Assembly (NCBI GenBank): GCA_030760725.1
Contig: JASWHV010000017.1
Span: 6,054,959-6,118,958, forward strand
Reading direction: 5' to 3'
From: Neostapfia colusana
Lineage: Eukaryota; Streptophyta; Magnoliopsida; Poales; Poaceae
Length of the DNA: 64,000 bases
This document shows positions 25,001 through 37,365 of this stretch, piece after piece; within the stretch, counting starts at the first letter, position 1; every line of letters starts with the position of its first letter. A model generated the notes under the pieces. It ran no database searches and was not told the origin of the DNA. It was given only the letters and a program-made list of their open reading frames with translations. The position numbers were made by a program, and so were the translations under genes.

Positions 25001-25695
25001 AAGGAGTTTCTTGAGTCGCCGACGGGTGATGAAAACACGACTTGTGGGTAAAGGGTACAAACTCTGCAGAGTCAAAACTGTCTAGACAGCCGTGCTCACG
25101 GTCAAGAGCGGGCTGGTAACTCTCTCATGATTAGCGTGGGTTGGTTTGGTGTGGATTGGGATGGTGGTTGGGAATGAGGTATTACAGTGATAGTGGAGAT
25201 CACTTGGAGATATGGTTGGGTTGGGCGGGGATTGTCACTAAACAAATAGGATGCTTAATAAAGCTAAGGAATAGGTGGCGTAGTGCAAGAGCCGTGTCTA
25301 GCCTTCCTTGATTTGAGCCTCATCATGCATAAATTTTCCCACACTTGCTGAGTACATTATTGTACTCAGGCGTTTGCCTCTTCTCTTTTCCGTGCTGCTC
25401 AGGACCCGAGGAGGCTGCTGAGGACGATGTGGACGACGGCTTCGACCCCGATGCGCAGATCTAGGCTGGCGTACCGCCGGACGGCGCTTGTGGAGCCCAC
25501 TTTAGATTTTCCGCTGTCATGATGTACTTTTCTTTTGAGCCCTTGAGGCATTTATGTACTCGGTTGATGTATTCGCCGCACTTGGCTTAATATTAATAAT
25601 GATACATTGCTCTTATTCATCTCGTGTGTGAAATAAAATGATTCTGGCACACACGGGAGTACACTTGGTGACTGTTGCAGGTACCGGACGTGACA
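22085..25695 (+). repeat. 3' LTR (3611 bp)
   Basis: It is collinear with the 5' LTR, with the same TG and CA ends. By eye about 30 single-base differences separate the two, most of them C/T or G/A transitions, plus two homopolymer length changes. It ends CGTGACA and is followed by the target duplication TCAAT. Confidence 0.95.
22869..25464 (+). CDS. Putative three-exon, 80-codon frame inside the 3' LTR
   Basis: This is the second copy of the LTR-internal frame: segments 22869-22980, 24278-24346 and 25403-25464. All three are open and collinear with the 5' LTR copy. The only coding difference I see is the last base of segment 1 (G here, A in the 5' LTR), which changes one split codon from Thr to Ala and here gives a stronger CCG|GTGAGA donor. 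The second intron again starts with GCAAGT. Transcription would start from the TATA box near 22521. As with the first copy, translation is unproven. Confidence 0.42.
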
Positions 25696-25700
25696 TCAAT

Positions 25701-28700
25701 CAAGCACCAAACCTCGAAATCGAACGAGTAGATTGTGCCGCAGCAATTGAACTGACGAGGATCAGGCCAGCACGGTGTCTTTTTTTTTTCTTTTTTGTAT
25801 GAAAAAAATTATGGATTCTTTCTTCTTTGCAAGCACTTCGTGCAGCATCTAGCTAGGCGCCGTGAAACCAGCGTGGCCACGCAAAGCGTGTGATGGAGAA
25901 GGCGGGGAACGCATAGCCGAACTGGAGCGGAACAGAGACGACCGACGACGCCGTGTTTTTCGAGGATCCAGCCACGACGGGACCGTCAAACGCACGCAGG
26001 CGAACGGCATCACTAACTCACGACTATTTATAATAATATATATAATACAATGTGCTGCCAAGTCTAGCGAGCTCGTCACTGAGGGAAAAAAAGCATAGCG
26101 AGATCCTGTACTCTTTCCATGTCGTGTAACCTTGTTCAGTGGAACAACTGAACGATGGGCATCGATGATCTATCATACACGCCTCCTTTTTTGCAAAGCA
26201 GGGGATGAGATCAATTGACCCCCCCCCCCTCTGCAGGAATGCGCTACCTATTAGACTTGTTGTCGTAGGCCGCGTGGGTAGTGGAAAACTGGAAAAGGGT
26301 GCGGTCCTTTTCTTTTCTCGTGTGGATCCTGGGGGCCAGTCATCAAAGTCACCGCAGGCGGTGAGGCGTGGGCGCGTGGCCCGGGCAACGCATCACCGGC
26401 GGACAATCGATGCCCAGTTGCCCACCCAACCCAACCCCACCGCCGAAGCCAGCGCGCGACGCATGCACCCGTCATCCGCCGCGGTCCACTAACCACTGAT
26501 CCACCCAACCCAACCCAACCCTGTGGCGCCGAGCAAATCACGAGTTCACGAGAGCACCCAAGCGCCGGACGCATACGCATCGCATCATGCGGACTGTGGC
26601 GTGACGACCGGGCGATCCAGGCGCCGCTGTCCCTGCGCGCATCCGCCTTTTTATTTTGTCTGACCCCAAAGGCCAAGGAAAAAGGAAGGCACCGCACTCC
26701 GCACGCAGGTGCTGAGCTCAATCAACCGCGCGCGATGCTAACTTTTGCTTGGTTATGCGTAAAAATTCAAGTACTATATAAAACGTTTATAATAGCTAAC
26801 TCAGTTTAAATTGAACTAGATTTATTGTTCGAAACATCATATATTTAAAATCGGAAGAAGTAGAAAAGCACGGCCTGAGAACTAGAACTGACAGCACTGG
26901 TAAGTGGTAACTGTATGGTTATGTATTCCGGCTCCTAAAAAACAGCACTGCGAATTCAGTAGCATTCCTCGTCCAAGTAATACCGTATCAATCAAATGCA
27001 GCGTGCCCTATCCAATGAACAAGATAACATGACACGATTCATTGTCTTGACGTGCTATAATACAGCCACCTAGCCGTGTCTACACTTGTTATGGCTTGGC
27101 CCACCACAATCGATCCTTTGCATGCATGGTTCGATCGATCCTTTGTTATGGCTTCTGCTTTTTGAAGCCTGCCCGATTGCTCGTGCCCTGCCCAATCATC
27201 CCTACCTTCAATAACTTGCAGCAAAGACTTGCATCTTGGGGTCTTGGGTCCCTGGCTCAGTGGCCTCACGCAAAAGAAGAGGACCTACTGGAGTATTAGT
27301 AGCGGTGCCTTACTTTCTTCATGATTTCTGCTTTGTTAAATGGAAAGAAAAAAAGGGTGTCCTCACGTTTTATACATATACAAAGACGAACAGTTTCACC
27401 CTCAAATTAAAATTTTCCAGTCCCAATTGGCTCCCAGTTGAGGCTTAGCCCATGTTCTAAGCTAATCCCCTCCCTCTCTTATAATTGAACGTCGGAACTA
27501 CCAGCCTTCCGAAAACAATTTTCCAGTCTGGAATTTCTCCAGACAATTTAGTACTTCGTTTGACTATGATTTCTGAATATTCTGTGTCTTGTAATTATTC
27601 TGTGTTCTCACCCATTCCACCTTTAAATTGCACTATAACTAACCATTGTCATTGGAGAGCTTTTAACACACAGCTGCTCTAAAAGGCTTTAAATTCATAG
27701 AAATTATGCTCATCGCCTAAGAGAGCAATGCCATGTAAATCATATCGCGTTGCACACAGCCATTCTTCCCATACCACTAAATTGTATAGAGAATCACTCC
27801 ACATAAATCATATTATTCAAATTGCGCCTAAAATAATGATGCTGATACATCGGCACGACATCTAGCCCGGGCACATGCCAATGAGCCAACCAATCATAAC
27901 CTCCCTCCAGTCCCAAAACAGGGAACCTGCATGTAGGCTGGAACACACATCGAAAACACAGGCTCGGATGGGCACGCATCATGACCTGCACATCATGGCA
28001 ACCCGTTTTGGGTCAAACGGAAACGGATGGCTCCAGGCCTCTGCTGCCGCCATTTTCAACCCCGTAGTGGCCTAGCAGCAGCCAATCATCCGGTTCACCG
28101 CCCTCTCCGAGCTCTGTACCTAGAGGTGCACAAGTCAATGGCATCATTTCCTCCCGCCCCTTTCTTTTTGGTTCCCCAAAAAGAGCCTCCTTGGGAGCGC
28201 CGCGCATCATAAAAAGGATCTCCGGAAGATCGCTGCTTAATCCTCTTGTGATCCTCCATCCCCCCTTCTAGAAAACACAGATAATCTCCAAAAAGGAGGT
28301 GTTGCTTTGGTCAAGTAAGATGGGCAGATGGCGGCCATTTGACATTTGAGAGCAGTCAATTAACTTGGTTGCACACAATGGTTCTGGACACGATGTCTTG
28401 CTTTAGGCTCGGTTCTGTTGTGGACCTCAGCAGCACGCAATGGTTCTGCACACAAAATAAGCTTGTAGAAATGCTGGCACGTGCATAGATTTTTTTAAGC
28501 GACCAGGGATCTACCAATGACTGTATGCCACTCTCTGTGTTCGAGCTTTCTTATAGCGCCGTGCAAAGTTCTGCTGCTAAAGGTTTGGCTTGAGACGCCA
28601 CTCCTGTGACAAACAAATTGTCGACACCAGTTGCGCCCAGTCTGGCGAAGATTTGAATCGAATCTCTAGCAGATAAAAAAAAAGTCAGACAGGATACCCA

Positions 28701-30300
28701 CACCTCTAGTCACAAACCAGAAATTACTGAAGTTGGTCACTCGTGGCTTTCCACAGATGTGGCAAATAAAGCGTGACAATGAACCAAATGTACCTTTAGT
28801 TGATGGAGCATGCTGTCTCATGTGTGTGTGTAATGAATCGGGGGCCCATAGGTTTTGGTTAGACTTTATAGAGTGCTTAAATGGGGCCGAGCTGTCTAGT
28901 CCCCCAACTTTCGGTTTGGCTCGGCGTTCGCAGCTAAACCGACGGCTTCGTCTGTTTGACCTCCACCTCAGGCATTTCCATGTACACCCCCGGCCTTACC
29001 CGTAATTGCTAGTAGTTGCAGTGCTTGTCCTTTTTGTAAGTTCCTCCTGCAATATCTGGTCCGGTGATTCTGAAGCGTATCAGCTGACAGATTTGCTCCC
29101 GCTACCACAGCACGGCAATGGAACACCGAGCAAAAGATTTCCGTGTCCAGAATATATTAATGTTCCGGTACAGAAAACAGTGCAACCTCATGGCTACTGC
29201 TATTTTAGGTAGAAGATTGTCGAAATCATTGTCCCAAACATTTACGTTGTGGTTAAGCGTTTCCTCTTCCTTTTTGTTAAGAGGCAAGTGACTATATATT
29301 CTGTTGATGCAAAACGTTCCACGGCTTAATAATTGAAGTTGTTTCCAAGGCACAATTTTGAGGATGGTATGCTTTTATACATACAAAATCTTCTAAAATT
29401 ACAATTTATGATTTATTTGTGTAGTATCATGCACGTATCACTGTCATCACCAATCTGTACATCCGTTGAGATACTCCTCAGATGCTTAATTTATTTACTA
29501 GTACATGTATCCTGAAACATAACAAACCTTTACATCGGACAAGATAAGGCGTATCCATACAAATTTATTGCATGTCCACTCTCGCCGTCTCGGATTTACA
29601 TAGTCTCACGCGCTCTTTCTCTGTTCCTAACATATTTGATTAAGACCTAGACAATGTACTGATCTTGTTAGTATACGTACCCTCTTTATCCACACTGATA
29701 TTATGATGATTTTCATCAGAGTTTGATCCATGCTATGGTCGTCTCAACCAAATCTCTATGAAAGGATTGTAAGAGACGGAGCAGTCATCATTGTTTTGGT
29801 ACAATGGAGCATATAACTTTTTAAATCCGCACGATCTTTATCTTACAATTGTTTTTTTTTTCATCTAAACCTTTCTACATGATAATGGTGTGCCTAAAAT
29901 GATTATTTTTTATTAACAGATTGAGCGATTTAAATGAAAATTACAGTGATTATTGAATAAAGATCATGTGTACGTTAGGAGCTGCTTGCACGATTACACT
30001 AAGCTATGATTGCATTTTAATCGCTCTTCAAGGAGTGAAATGGTATACTGATATGTGAAAATATTGTTTTTCCCATTAAATCGTGCGAATACTGCCTCAC
30101 TACCATTTGTGAAGTACTCTTGGTACTCTACTGCACAAAATCTCGTGTTCAAGCAACTTTACACTATACCCCAAAAGACTTTAAGCTACCAAACAAATTA
30201 TTAAAACGCGCCCAGACAAAAACGAAAAGGACCGATATCTATCCTTTTTTTTTCGAAGGCCAGGACCGATATCTATATATATGAGAGGATAAATGCTACA
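25701..30300. other. Intergenic region, no gene recognised
   Basis: I read both strands and found no frame with a recognisable domain or a consistent exon chain. A GC-rich patch lies at 26250-26720 with short CCCAA-type runs, and poly-C/T tracts occur near 25780 and 26220. The remainder is AT-rich with scattered short frames. Decayed transposons are likely, but I cannot assign any. Confidence 0.45.
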
Positions 30301-31975
30301 CGTATTATGAAAAGGGTGCTAACATGCAAATTTCGTGCAAGCCAGTACCTGCACGCCACTACACCAGAGATGATGAACAAACTCCTAAAAGAATCTGCAG
30401 GTCCTTCTTCGTTTCCCGCACATCGACGAGGGGCTTATTAGTAAAACGACCACCATGGCGCATCCAAATTTATTGCACTCTGCCTCACAGGCTCTCATGC
30501 CGTTTATTTAAGTCTCCGCTCTCCGTTGCGGAAATTCTTTCCTATATATTGCGGAATTTTCTGGGTTCTCGGTCTTCGCCGCGATCCCATCCTCGCCGGT
30601 TCGCGCTTCTCCCGGCGATTCTCCCGGAGTTTGTTTTCCGGTGTCCACCGACACAGAGGTCAGAGGTCCTGATCTCCTCCACTCCCTCTCTCTCCCCACC
30701 TCGTGTTATCGGTCTTCTCCTTCATCCGGCTGGTTGTTTCTGCATGCGAGTGAGGTGTGAAGTAGACTTTCCTGGCCTTGTTCGTCGCCTCCTGTTTCCT
30801 TTCGGCCCATTTGTATTCTTGATCTCTCCAGAAACTTTGATCTGAAGAATCCTATAGTACCCTGCCTAGCTAGAGCTCGATTCTTGTTATCGCAGGAGTA
30901 GCATTTGACAGCATACGTTTGATTCTTATCCTTTTTATTTATTTTCTGAAATTGGATTAAACTTTAAAATCCCATCATGGAAAACAGAGAAAATAGAATC
31001 TTTCTCTTGTTCGCTACTCCTTGGTGTGTTGTTCTTGCCTGCATGTAGTTACTTCACTGGGGTGCACAGTCTGTGTATTTACTGGACTACACCGGTACTC
31101 CCTGTCGACCGGCCGATGCGGCGCAGTTAAGGCCCTGCGCCTCCTGCCACCCTTGGAGTTCCTCCGGTCCCTCGCCAGCTTCTTGAAACCCAGCGATTTC
31201 GATGCCGGGGTAGTGGGATTGGTGCGCTTGTTCCCCTGTCAAGACTCCTATCCGATTCCTTCCGTGAGAGGAGAAAAAGGAATATGGGTGTGCTCTTGCT
31301 TTGATCCAGGGTTTGGTGTTCCTCCGGTGAGTGCTGCTTTGTTCTTGCCTTTCCCCTGTCTGTCTCTGACCTACCGTCCCTGCTTCGGCGCGTGTAGAAA
31401 CCTGATCAAGTTTGTCTGCTGCGGCGTTGTGTAGTGTAAGCTTAGCTGTATATGCGCGTGCACATTGTGAAGGCTGACTTTCTTCTGGAAGCGGCTGATG
31501 TTTGGTGAGGCGAGGAGATGCAAAGTGGTAGCAGTAGTTGGCCATTACCGGTCGTTGCATCTGCCTCTGATCTTCAGAGTTTTTTTCCCAGCATTATGTT
31601 TCCGCAAGATGGTTTCTTCTTTTGATTTTTTTCCTAGCTTCTCTTTGGGGCCGTACTACTAGCTTGTGCATAAAAGGTGTAACGTGTCTGGTTTTATCTG
31701 GATGCAGCGAGACTTTTCCGCTTGAGGGAATCTAGTTTTACGCGAAACACGGCATTTGTTTGTAGATAGATGGACATCGGCATTAGCACTCGCAGCTTTT
31801 TGTCTTCCACTGTTACGAACACAAACGCATTACTTTTTTCTCTTTCGATCGATCGCTGGAGTATTGACTTCTGAATCTTTTTTTTTAAAAAATAATCCCC
31901 GCAGGACATAACCGGCACTATTTATCTGAGGCAGCGGCCAAGGCTTGGACATGCCTTGAGGATACTGTGCAAACC
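30301..31975 (+). promoter_or_regulatory. Promoter and 5' leader of the gar2-related gene
   Basis: A TATTTAAG box at about 30504-30512 and TATATAT at about 30543 precede CT-rich, leader-like sequence. Open frames at 30324-30845 and 31021-31434 lack homology and are probably leader or intron sequence. A good acceptor (CCCCGCAG, ending near 31904) precedes the exon that carries the proposed start codon, so the leader is probably spliced. Confidence 0.45.
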
Positions 31976-34900
31976 ATGAAGATAGGTGAGTTTCACCACT
32001 CAGTTTTTTTTTTCTGTACTCATTTGTAGCCAGATTTGCTTAATTGCACCAGCTAAGTATTGTTGCATTTTGATTTCAGATTAACAATGATTATCCTGAT
32101 TTTAAACTGTAGAGCAGGCTTATATGCTTTGTAACGGTAGCTTTTGATGGATTGCTATCTGATACATTTTCGTTAAAAATCAACATAGAACAAACAATGA
32201 AATAGTATGTAGATGCTTCTCTGGGATCATATGCCAAATGGCGGTCCCTTTACATTCACCATTGTAATTCTCAGTTTGGATGTTTAACATGCCAGGCTGA
32301 TAGCATGGCATGCCTCATTTGTTGGACAACTTGATTCACGAATGTGCGTTGATATATATGATGAGATTGCTAAAATCTAACTCACTGTACCTTATTCTTT
32401 CTTATTATATCTCGTGAAATTATCTATCACTCTGCCATAGGATGTGCTGTGAAGGTACTTGTGGTGTATCTTCATGATCTTTGATTGGTCCAGCTGTCAG
32501 AGCTCTGCTTTAGGACCAGATGGTTTGTTGCTTGTAAATGTCCTAGATGTACACCTAAAGATCATTAACTCGTGTTAGTCATACATCCAGCGATTCAGTA
32601 GCTTGTTGCATATGGCAGATGATACTACTTACCTGGTGTCATTTATATCGATTGCAGTCAGTAACTCAGTTCTCTAGATTTACTTGACTGTGACACAAAA
32701 ACGATGATCTATCTATATTGAATCCTATTATTCCTTGTTGGGAAGGCTGTGAATTCTAAGTTCCTGTTCTTTCAGATTTACCTTCAATACCTTTGCTTAG
32801 CAAGAAGCATATTCTCTGTTACAGAAACACCATGAGGAGTGCGTAGATTTTGAGTTGTTAGTCATAGCAGGAAAATAATGCCTGCAAAACGCAAATGATA
32901 AAACTCGAAGCGTGACAGTGCAACTAACAAAACAGACAACAATTGAACTTTAGTGAAGGTTTCTTTTGTTCATACCATCACTATAAAAAAGGGCAGCCCG
33001 GTGCACATAACTCCCGCTCGCTTAGGGTCCAGGGAAGGTTTCCGATCCATCACTATAAATTTCCTGTCAGATCGTCATTATTTATAATAAGCAAGGGAAA
33101 GGCTGCCTAGAAATTCCCTTCCCCAGACCCCACAACGTGTGGGAGCTTTCAGCACTGGGTATGCCCTTTTTTTATCGTCATTATTTATAAACTCCGCCTA
33201 TGTCTTTCTAGGTATAGCTGGTCCCAAGCCCGGGTAAAGGAGGAGGGTTGGGATAGGCTTGGCGAGCCAACATCAAAACCAGCCATTACTATGGATATGA
33301 AACCCAGTTTGGGTTCCATATCTAGCCTACCTCAACATGGTTGAGACAAAGGCTTTGTAAAAGAAGAAGATAGTCATTTGTTATAACTTTAGTAGTCATT
33401 TTGACTGTTCAAACCAGAAACTTTCAGTGCTATTTATGGTACATTTGCTGCCTTGTGACCATTTTTTATCTGTTCACTCTTAATTGCATGACGATGAGAA
33501 ACCCACCAGACATGTTTTTAATGATCTCACGTCCAGTGTCAGTTCTAAATTAGACCATCAGCCTGAATGAGATACTAAGCACATTATTTTGCAGATAAAA
33601 TGGTTGAGCAAACCAATCAATCTGAAAACAATTTTATGAAGAGGGAACGTCGGAATGGAGGCAAAACTGGACATACACACATTGAGGATGGCTCGTATGA
33701 TAAGGACGTTGTAGAGATCAAACTGCAGGGCACAGTATTCTCTTCCGATTATGGTGGTCATTTTGTCAAGGATGTCTGCATCGATGAAGGAGTTCATGCT
33801 GATCAGAAGACTTCAACGGCAAAGCTAGTGGATCAAAAGGTGCCTCCAGACTTTGAATCTTCAGCAGGAGATATAAAAGGGGACCATACAGAAGAGATAA
33901 GAACTGAGTCTACAAAGTTTGCACCTGAACTGAAGTCGAAAATAGTTATCCTTCCTGTCATGTGTGCTGCTGACAATAACACTGAGGGACAATATTCTTC
34001 ATCCAGAGCGCATGAACTTGAAGGCAGCAATATTGCATCTGTATTTACTGGTCTAAATAATGATAGTCCTGAACAATCAATTCGTCCTGAAAGCGCAAAC
34101 AGTTCGCAGCAGATTGTCATGGTCATGTCTGAGGGCAGTGAAAATCAGGAGCCTTTTCACACTGGAGAAGCAACTCATAAGGTACAGTACAAGATACAGT
34201 ATGACCAATACTTTTAGTATCATATGTATGATACCAGTTTAGTCACTAAAATATACACTTTCCACTGTCATTTCACGGCTGTAAGCCTCAGTTTCTTCAT
34301 TGTAGAGATGGATTTTAGTATTATGTCTGTTTATTTGATTCAGAAAAGAGATTGCACAAGCGAATTATTACTCTTTATTCTCTGCTACATCATTTATCTA
34401 AACTGTTCTCACGCAACAATGATCACTGGCTCACTGTCAATGCAGGTTCTGTCAGATGATTTACATGAAACTGGAATTTGTATTGCATCTGAGTTGAGTA
34501 ACATCATTCACAGTGATTTACCAGTAGAATCGGCTGCAAATGAGTTACCAGTTGCCATGCCTGAAGAAGACGTCAGCACAAAACTACATAAGGGAGGATC
34601 TAACCAAGCTAATCACTACAACCCTTTTATTGCCTACGGATTATTAGACAATACATGGGAACCTAAGTACTCGCTCCCTACTGTTGTGGATGCTACTTCC
34701 ATAGCACCCATCTGTCCTGTTGAAAAAATAGATAGTTTTAGTGATCTCGTCAATCGCTCTCTACCAGTATTTGATTCTGTTGGAATAGCTGAAGCCATAA
34801 TTGACCAGAATAGTTCAGATTGTGTAAAAGCTACTTCAAGTATGTTGGATGTCCAAGCATCAGAAGAGAGTAATATTCAGAGAGAAAATCTCACTAATGA

Positions 34901-36393
34901 GATGAGAACAGTCGTGGCACATGACAGGGGTATGGATACATCCCTGTCAACAGGCAATGCAGAAACTAGTGATGTAAAAAGTGAGGGCCCTCCAAAGTGT
35001 GAGATTGATAATAGTCAAGATGTACATGATTTTAACCCAATAGATGTTGAGGTCGGCACAAAACAAAAAGGGCACAACACGGATAGTAAGAGTTCAACTC
35101 ATGTGCAAACAGAACCTGTGGTTCAACAGAGTGGGCCTGATAGCGCAAAAATGACTACAGAAGCTGTTATTCGCAATCCATTTGAATCAAGCTTTTCTGG
35201 ACCCAGTATCACATCAGGTCCACTAACGCCCTCTGGTCACATACCTTATTCTGGCAACATTTCTCTTCGATCAGAAAGTAGCACAACAAGCACACGATCC
35301 TTCGCATTCCCAGTGTAAGTAAAGACTATCCTATTATATTATAGCTTGTAGGAGTAGAATTTGCTTTGTTCCCTTGGATCATTGTTGCCTTAAATTCTTG
35401 GAAACAAACTGATACTGTCCATTTTTTTTCATGATGGCTATATGTTTTGTACTTAGGTGGGGCCGACCCCAACATACTTGGGATAAAGGCTTGGTTGTTG
35501 TTGTTGTCGGCCGTTGTTCTTTACTCCTCTCATCTATTGAAAGGAAATGGGTTTTTGTTAACAAAATCACGCTATAGCTAAAGGCACTATCTCAAATTGT
35601 AGTTTCTTCCTCATGTGTTTACTAAATAAACGGGCTCCCAATATCCTATTGACAGCATACAGTTCATCTGAAGCATACCTATTTCCATGCATCAACATTA
35701 TGTTCTGCACTTTCAGAATTGACATTTAGGCATTAGAACTGAAATGTTATCCCTTGGATTGCAATTCTTCTGCTTTGTTGTAGTGCTTTTGGTGGTCCTT
35801 CTATCTTCTCTTAGTTTGGCATAAATTCGACATAAATTGCCAACCGAAATTGTCCATCTGCATTGCACTTTCAATATACCAGTAATATCCTCTTTTAAGT
35901 GAATGTTCATGCATACAGTATTTGTTGAGATGGGCCACGTAGGAAGTTCCCCTCACTCTAGCCTTTGCCATATTTGACATAACCCATCCCATATACATCT
36001 GAATGGGTCCAGCATTGGTTTAGTTCTATATTATGGTAAATATTCAACAATTTAAATTCCTCATTGTCGTGTAAAGAAAAACCCCCTTGCTAAAGAACAT
36101 CAGTAAGGTACGGATGCTCTTTTGCTGATGCTATGCTACTTGCTACTACATAGCTTTATACATGCTTGTACTGTAATGGCAGTTCCTGACATTTTGGCCA
36201 ATCATTAGGACACTCTTAATGTATTATATGTATTGTCTTTACATGAAGCAAATTATTGAATATAGTTTTTTCAATTCACAGACTACAAACTGAGTGGAAC
36301 AGTAGCCCTGTGAAGATGGCGAAGGCCGACCGCAGACGCTTGAGGGAACACCGTGGCTGGAGTTACAGGATCCTTTGTTGCTGTAAATTCTGA
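31976..36393 (+). CDS. Plant 'gar2-related' protein, 525 aa
   Basis: The model has four coding exons: 31976-31985, 33595-34181, 34446-35314 and 36282-36393 (1578 nt). The first contributes only ATG AAG ATA G before a GTGAG donor, and it joins in frame to the second. If that exon is wrong, the Met at 33600 starts the protein two codons later. The protein is hydrophilic, acidic and Ser/Thr-rich with no signal peptide or membrane segment, and looks largely disordered. The conserved part is the C terminus: TSTRSFAFPVLQTEWNSSP, then a basic stretch (KMAKADRRRLREHRGW) and a Cys-rich end, LCCCKF. This tail is typical of plant proteins labelled '18S pre-ribosomal assembly protein gar2-related'. That label is historical, and I would not infer a ribosome role from it. 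The large first intron contains SINE fragments. Confidence 0.8.
32985..33180. repeat. Two Au-like SINE fragments in opposite orientation
   Basis: The left piece (about 32985-33045) reads on the minus strand and the right piece (about 33090-33180) on the plus strand. Both show the Au SINE 3' signature: CCCTTCCCC(A/G)GACCC, then GGGAGCTTT and a GGGTATGCCC-like end before a T run. They sit in the first intron of the gar2-related gene and could fold back on each other in the pre-mRNA. Confidence 0.65.
33195..33370. repeat. Dispersed grass repeat fragment
   Basis: It contains the recurrent grass repeat string CCCAAGCCCGGGTAAAGGAG and, further on, a stretch with GAGACAAAGGCTTTGT resembling SINE/LINE tails. 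I recognise it as a dispersed repeat, but cannot assign the family with certainty. Confidence 0.45.
35452..35515 (-). repeat. SINE/LINE tail fragment in an intron of the gar2-related gene
   Basis: On the minus strand this reads ACAACAACAACAACCAAGCC followed by TTTATCCCAAGTATGTTGGG and GTCGGCC, a very common tail sequence of dispersed retroposons in grasses. Confidence 0.5.
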
Positions 36394-37365
36394 ATGTGCT
36401 TACCCTGCATTTTTCCTGTTGAGTTCAGCCCTTCATGTCGCGCTTGAGCCCTTGGTAGTCCATGTTAAATTCATTCATTGCATCTCTCCCGTTGCTGTCT
36501 CCCTCTCCCTCCCATATCCTGTTTTTTATTTATCTTTACAGGTTAATGGTTTGTCGGATTCGGTAGTGGCTTGTAATTTGCACTTTGAGTGAGGAATGAA
36601 GGTATAGCTTTGATATAGCATCGTATGTTACATGTATGAGAATTGTTGATGAATATCTCTGGAGGCTAGATGGTTGCTTATTTTGAGCCGTCTTTCTCTG
36701 CTGGGAGTTATTTTTTCTAAAGCTCCAGACCTAAAACAGCCTGGCGTATATTAAGAAAGAAAATTGAAGTGTAATTTATAGATATGCTTGACAATAGCAT
36801 TTGCACCCCAAGGGGTCAAAACAGGCGAACAAAATCAGAATCAACGTGAATTGCATCTCGGAACAAGGACACACATGTCCTTTGCTCCTGCCGCTATCCA
36901 AAAGATTTGCTTCATCTTATGTGCCGCTCACAATCTGGTCCAGTTTTGATTCGATTACAGTCTGCTGGGAGTTATTGGTCATGGTCCTTTTGTGTGAGCA
37001 AGCAATAGAATAACACGATAGTTTCGGTGGTACAAAATACTGAATACATGTGTACATTACAAAACCTGTGACCTAACATGCATATGACAGGAACAAATCT
37101 GCAAACCTGACAGGCATACTGGTGAGCACGCCTGTATATATATGGTACAAGGTAGCTTAGCCTCAAGTCTGACATCCAAGTACAAAATTGCCCATCTGCA
37201 CACGAGTGTCACGTTTGTGCAATCGTCAGGGCTAAGCAGGATGTCCAACTTGGAGGACCATCAGCATTTTTCAATTAGAACTAGCAGCTAAAGCCTAAGA
37301 AGCAACTAGCGACTAATGCTCTAACTATGTACCTAACTGGTATGTCCGTGCCAAGGCTGTCTATC
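36394..37365. other. Convergent intergenic region, 3' UTRs
   Basis: This lies between the stop codon of the gar2-related gene (plus) and that of the RGF-like gene (minus). It should hold both 3' UTRs. No other gene is apparent. Confidence 0.5.

Larger units (their letters stand above)
13510..25695 (+). mobile_element. Complete-ended Ty3/gypsy chromovirus (Tekay/Del-like) LTR retrotransposon
   Basis: This is a 12.2-kb element with TG...CA termini and a perfect 5-bp target duplication, TCAAT, at 13505-13509 and 25696-25700. The order is: 5' LTR, primer site for initiator Met-tRNA, gag with a CCHC knuckle, protease, reverse transcriptase, RNase H, integrase, chromodomain, polypurine tract, 3' LTR. 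Domain order with integrase after RNase H makes it Ty3/gypsy. The C-terminal chromodomain and very long LTRs suggest the Tekay/Del clade. The two LTRs differ by about 30 substitutions and two homopolymer length changes by eye, under 1 percent, so insertion was recent on an evolutionary scale. The coding region is nevertheless broken. Confidence 0.97.

Noticed and set aside
25701..30300. Possible microRNA precursors or a hidden protein gene in the 4.6-kb gap
   Set aside because: No match to conserved plant miRNA sequences that I can recall and no consistent exon chain; cannot be excluded without folding and small RNA data.
30324..31434. Frames of 173 and 137 codons upstream of the gar2-related gene
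   Set aside because: Lie in the likely leader and first introns; no homology and no frame linkage to the downstream exons.
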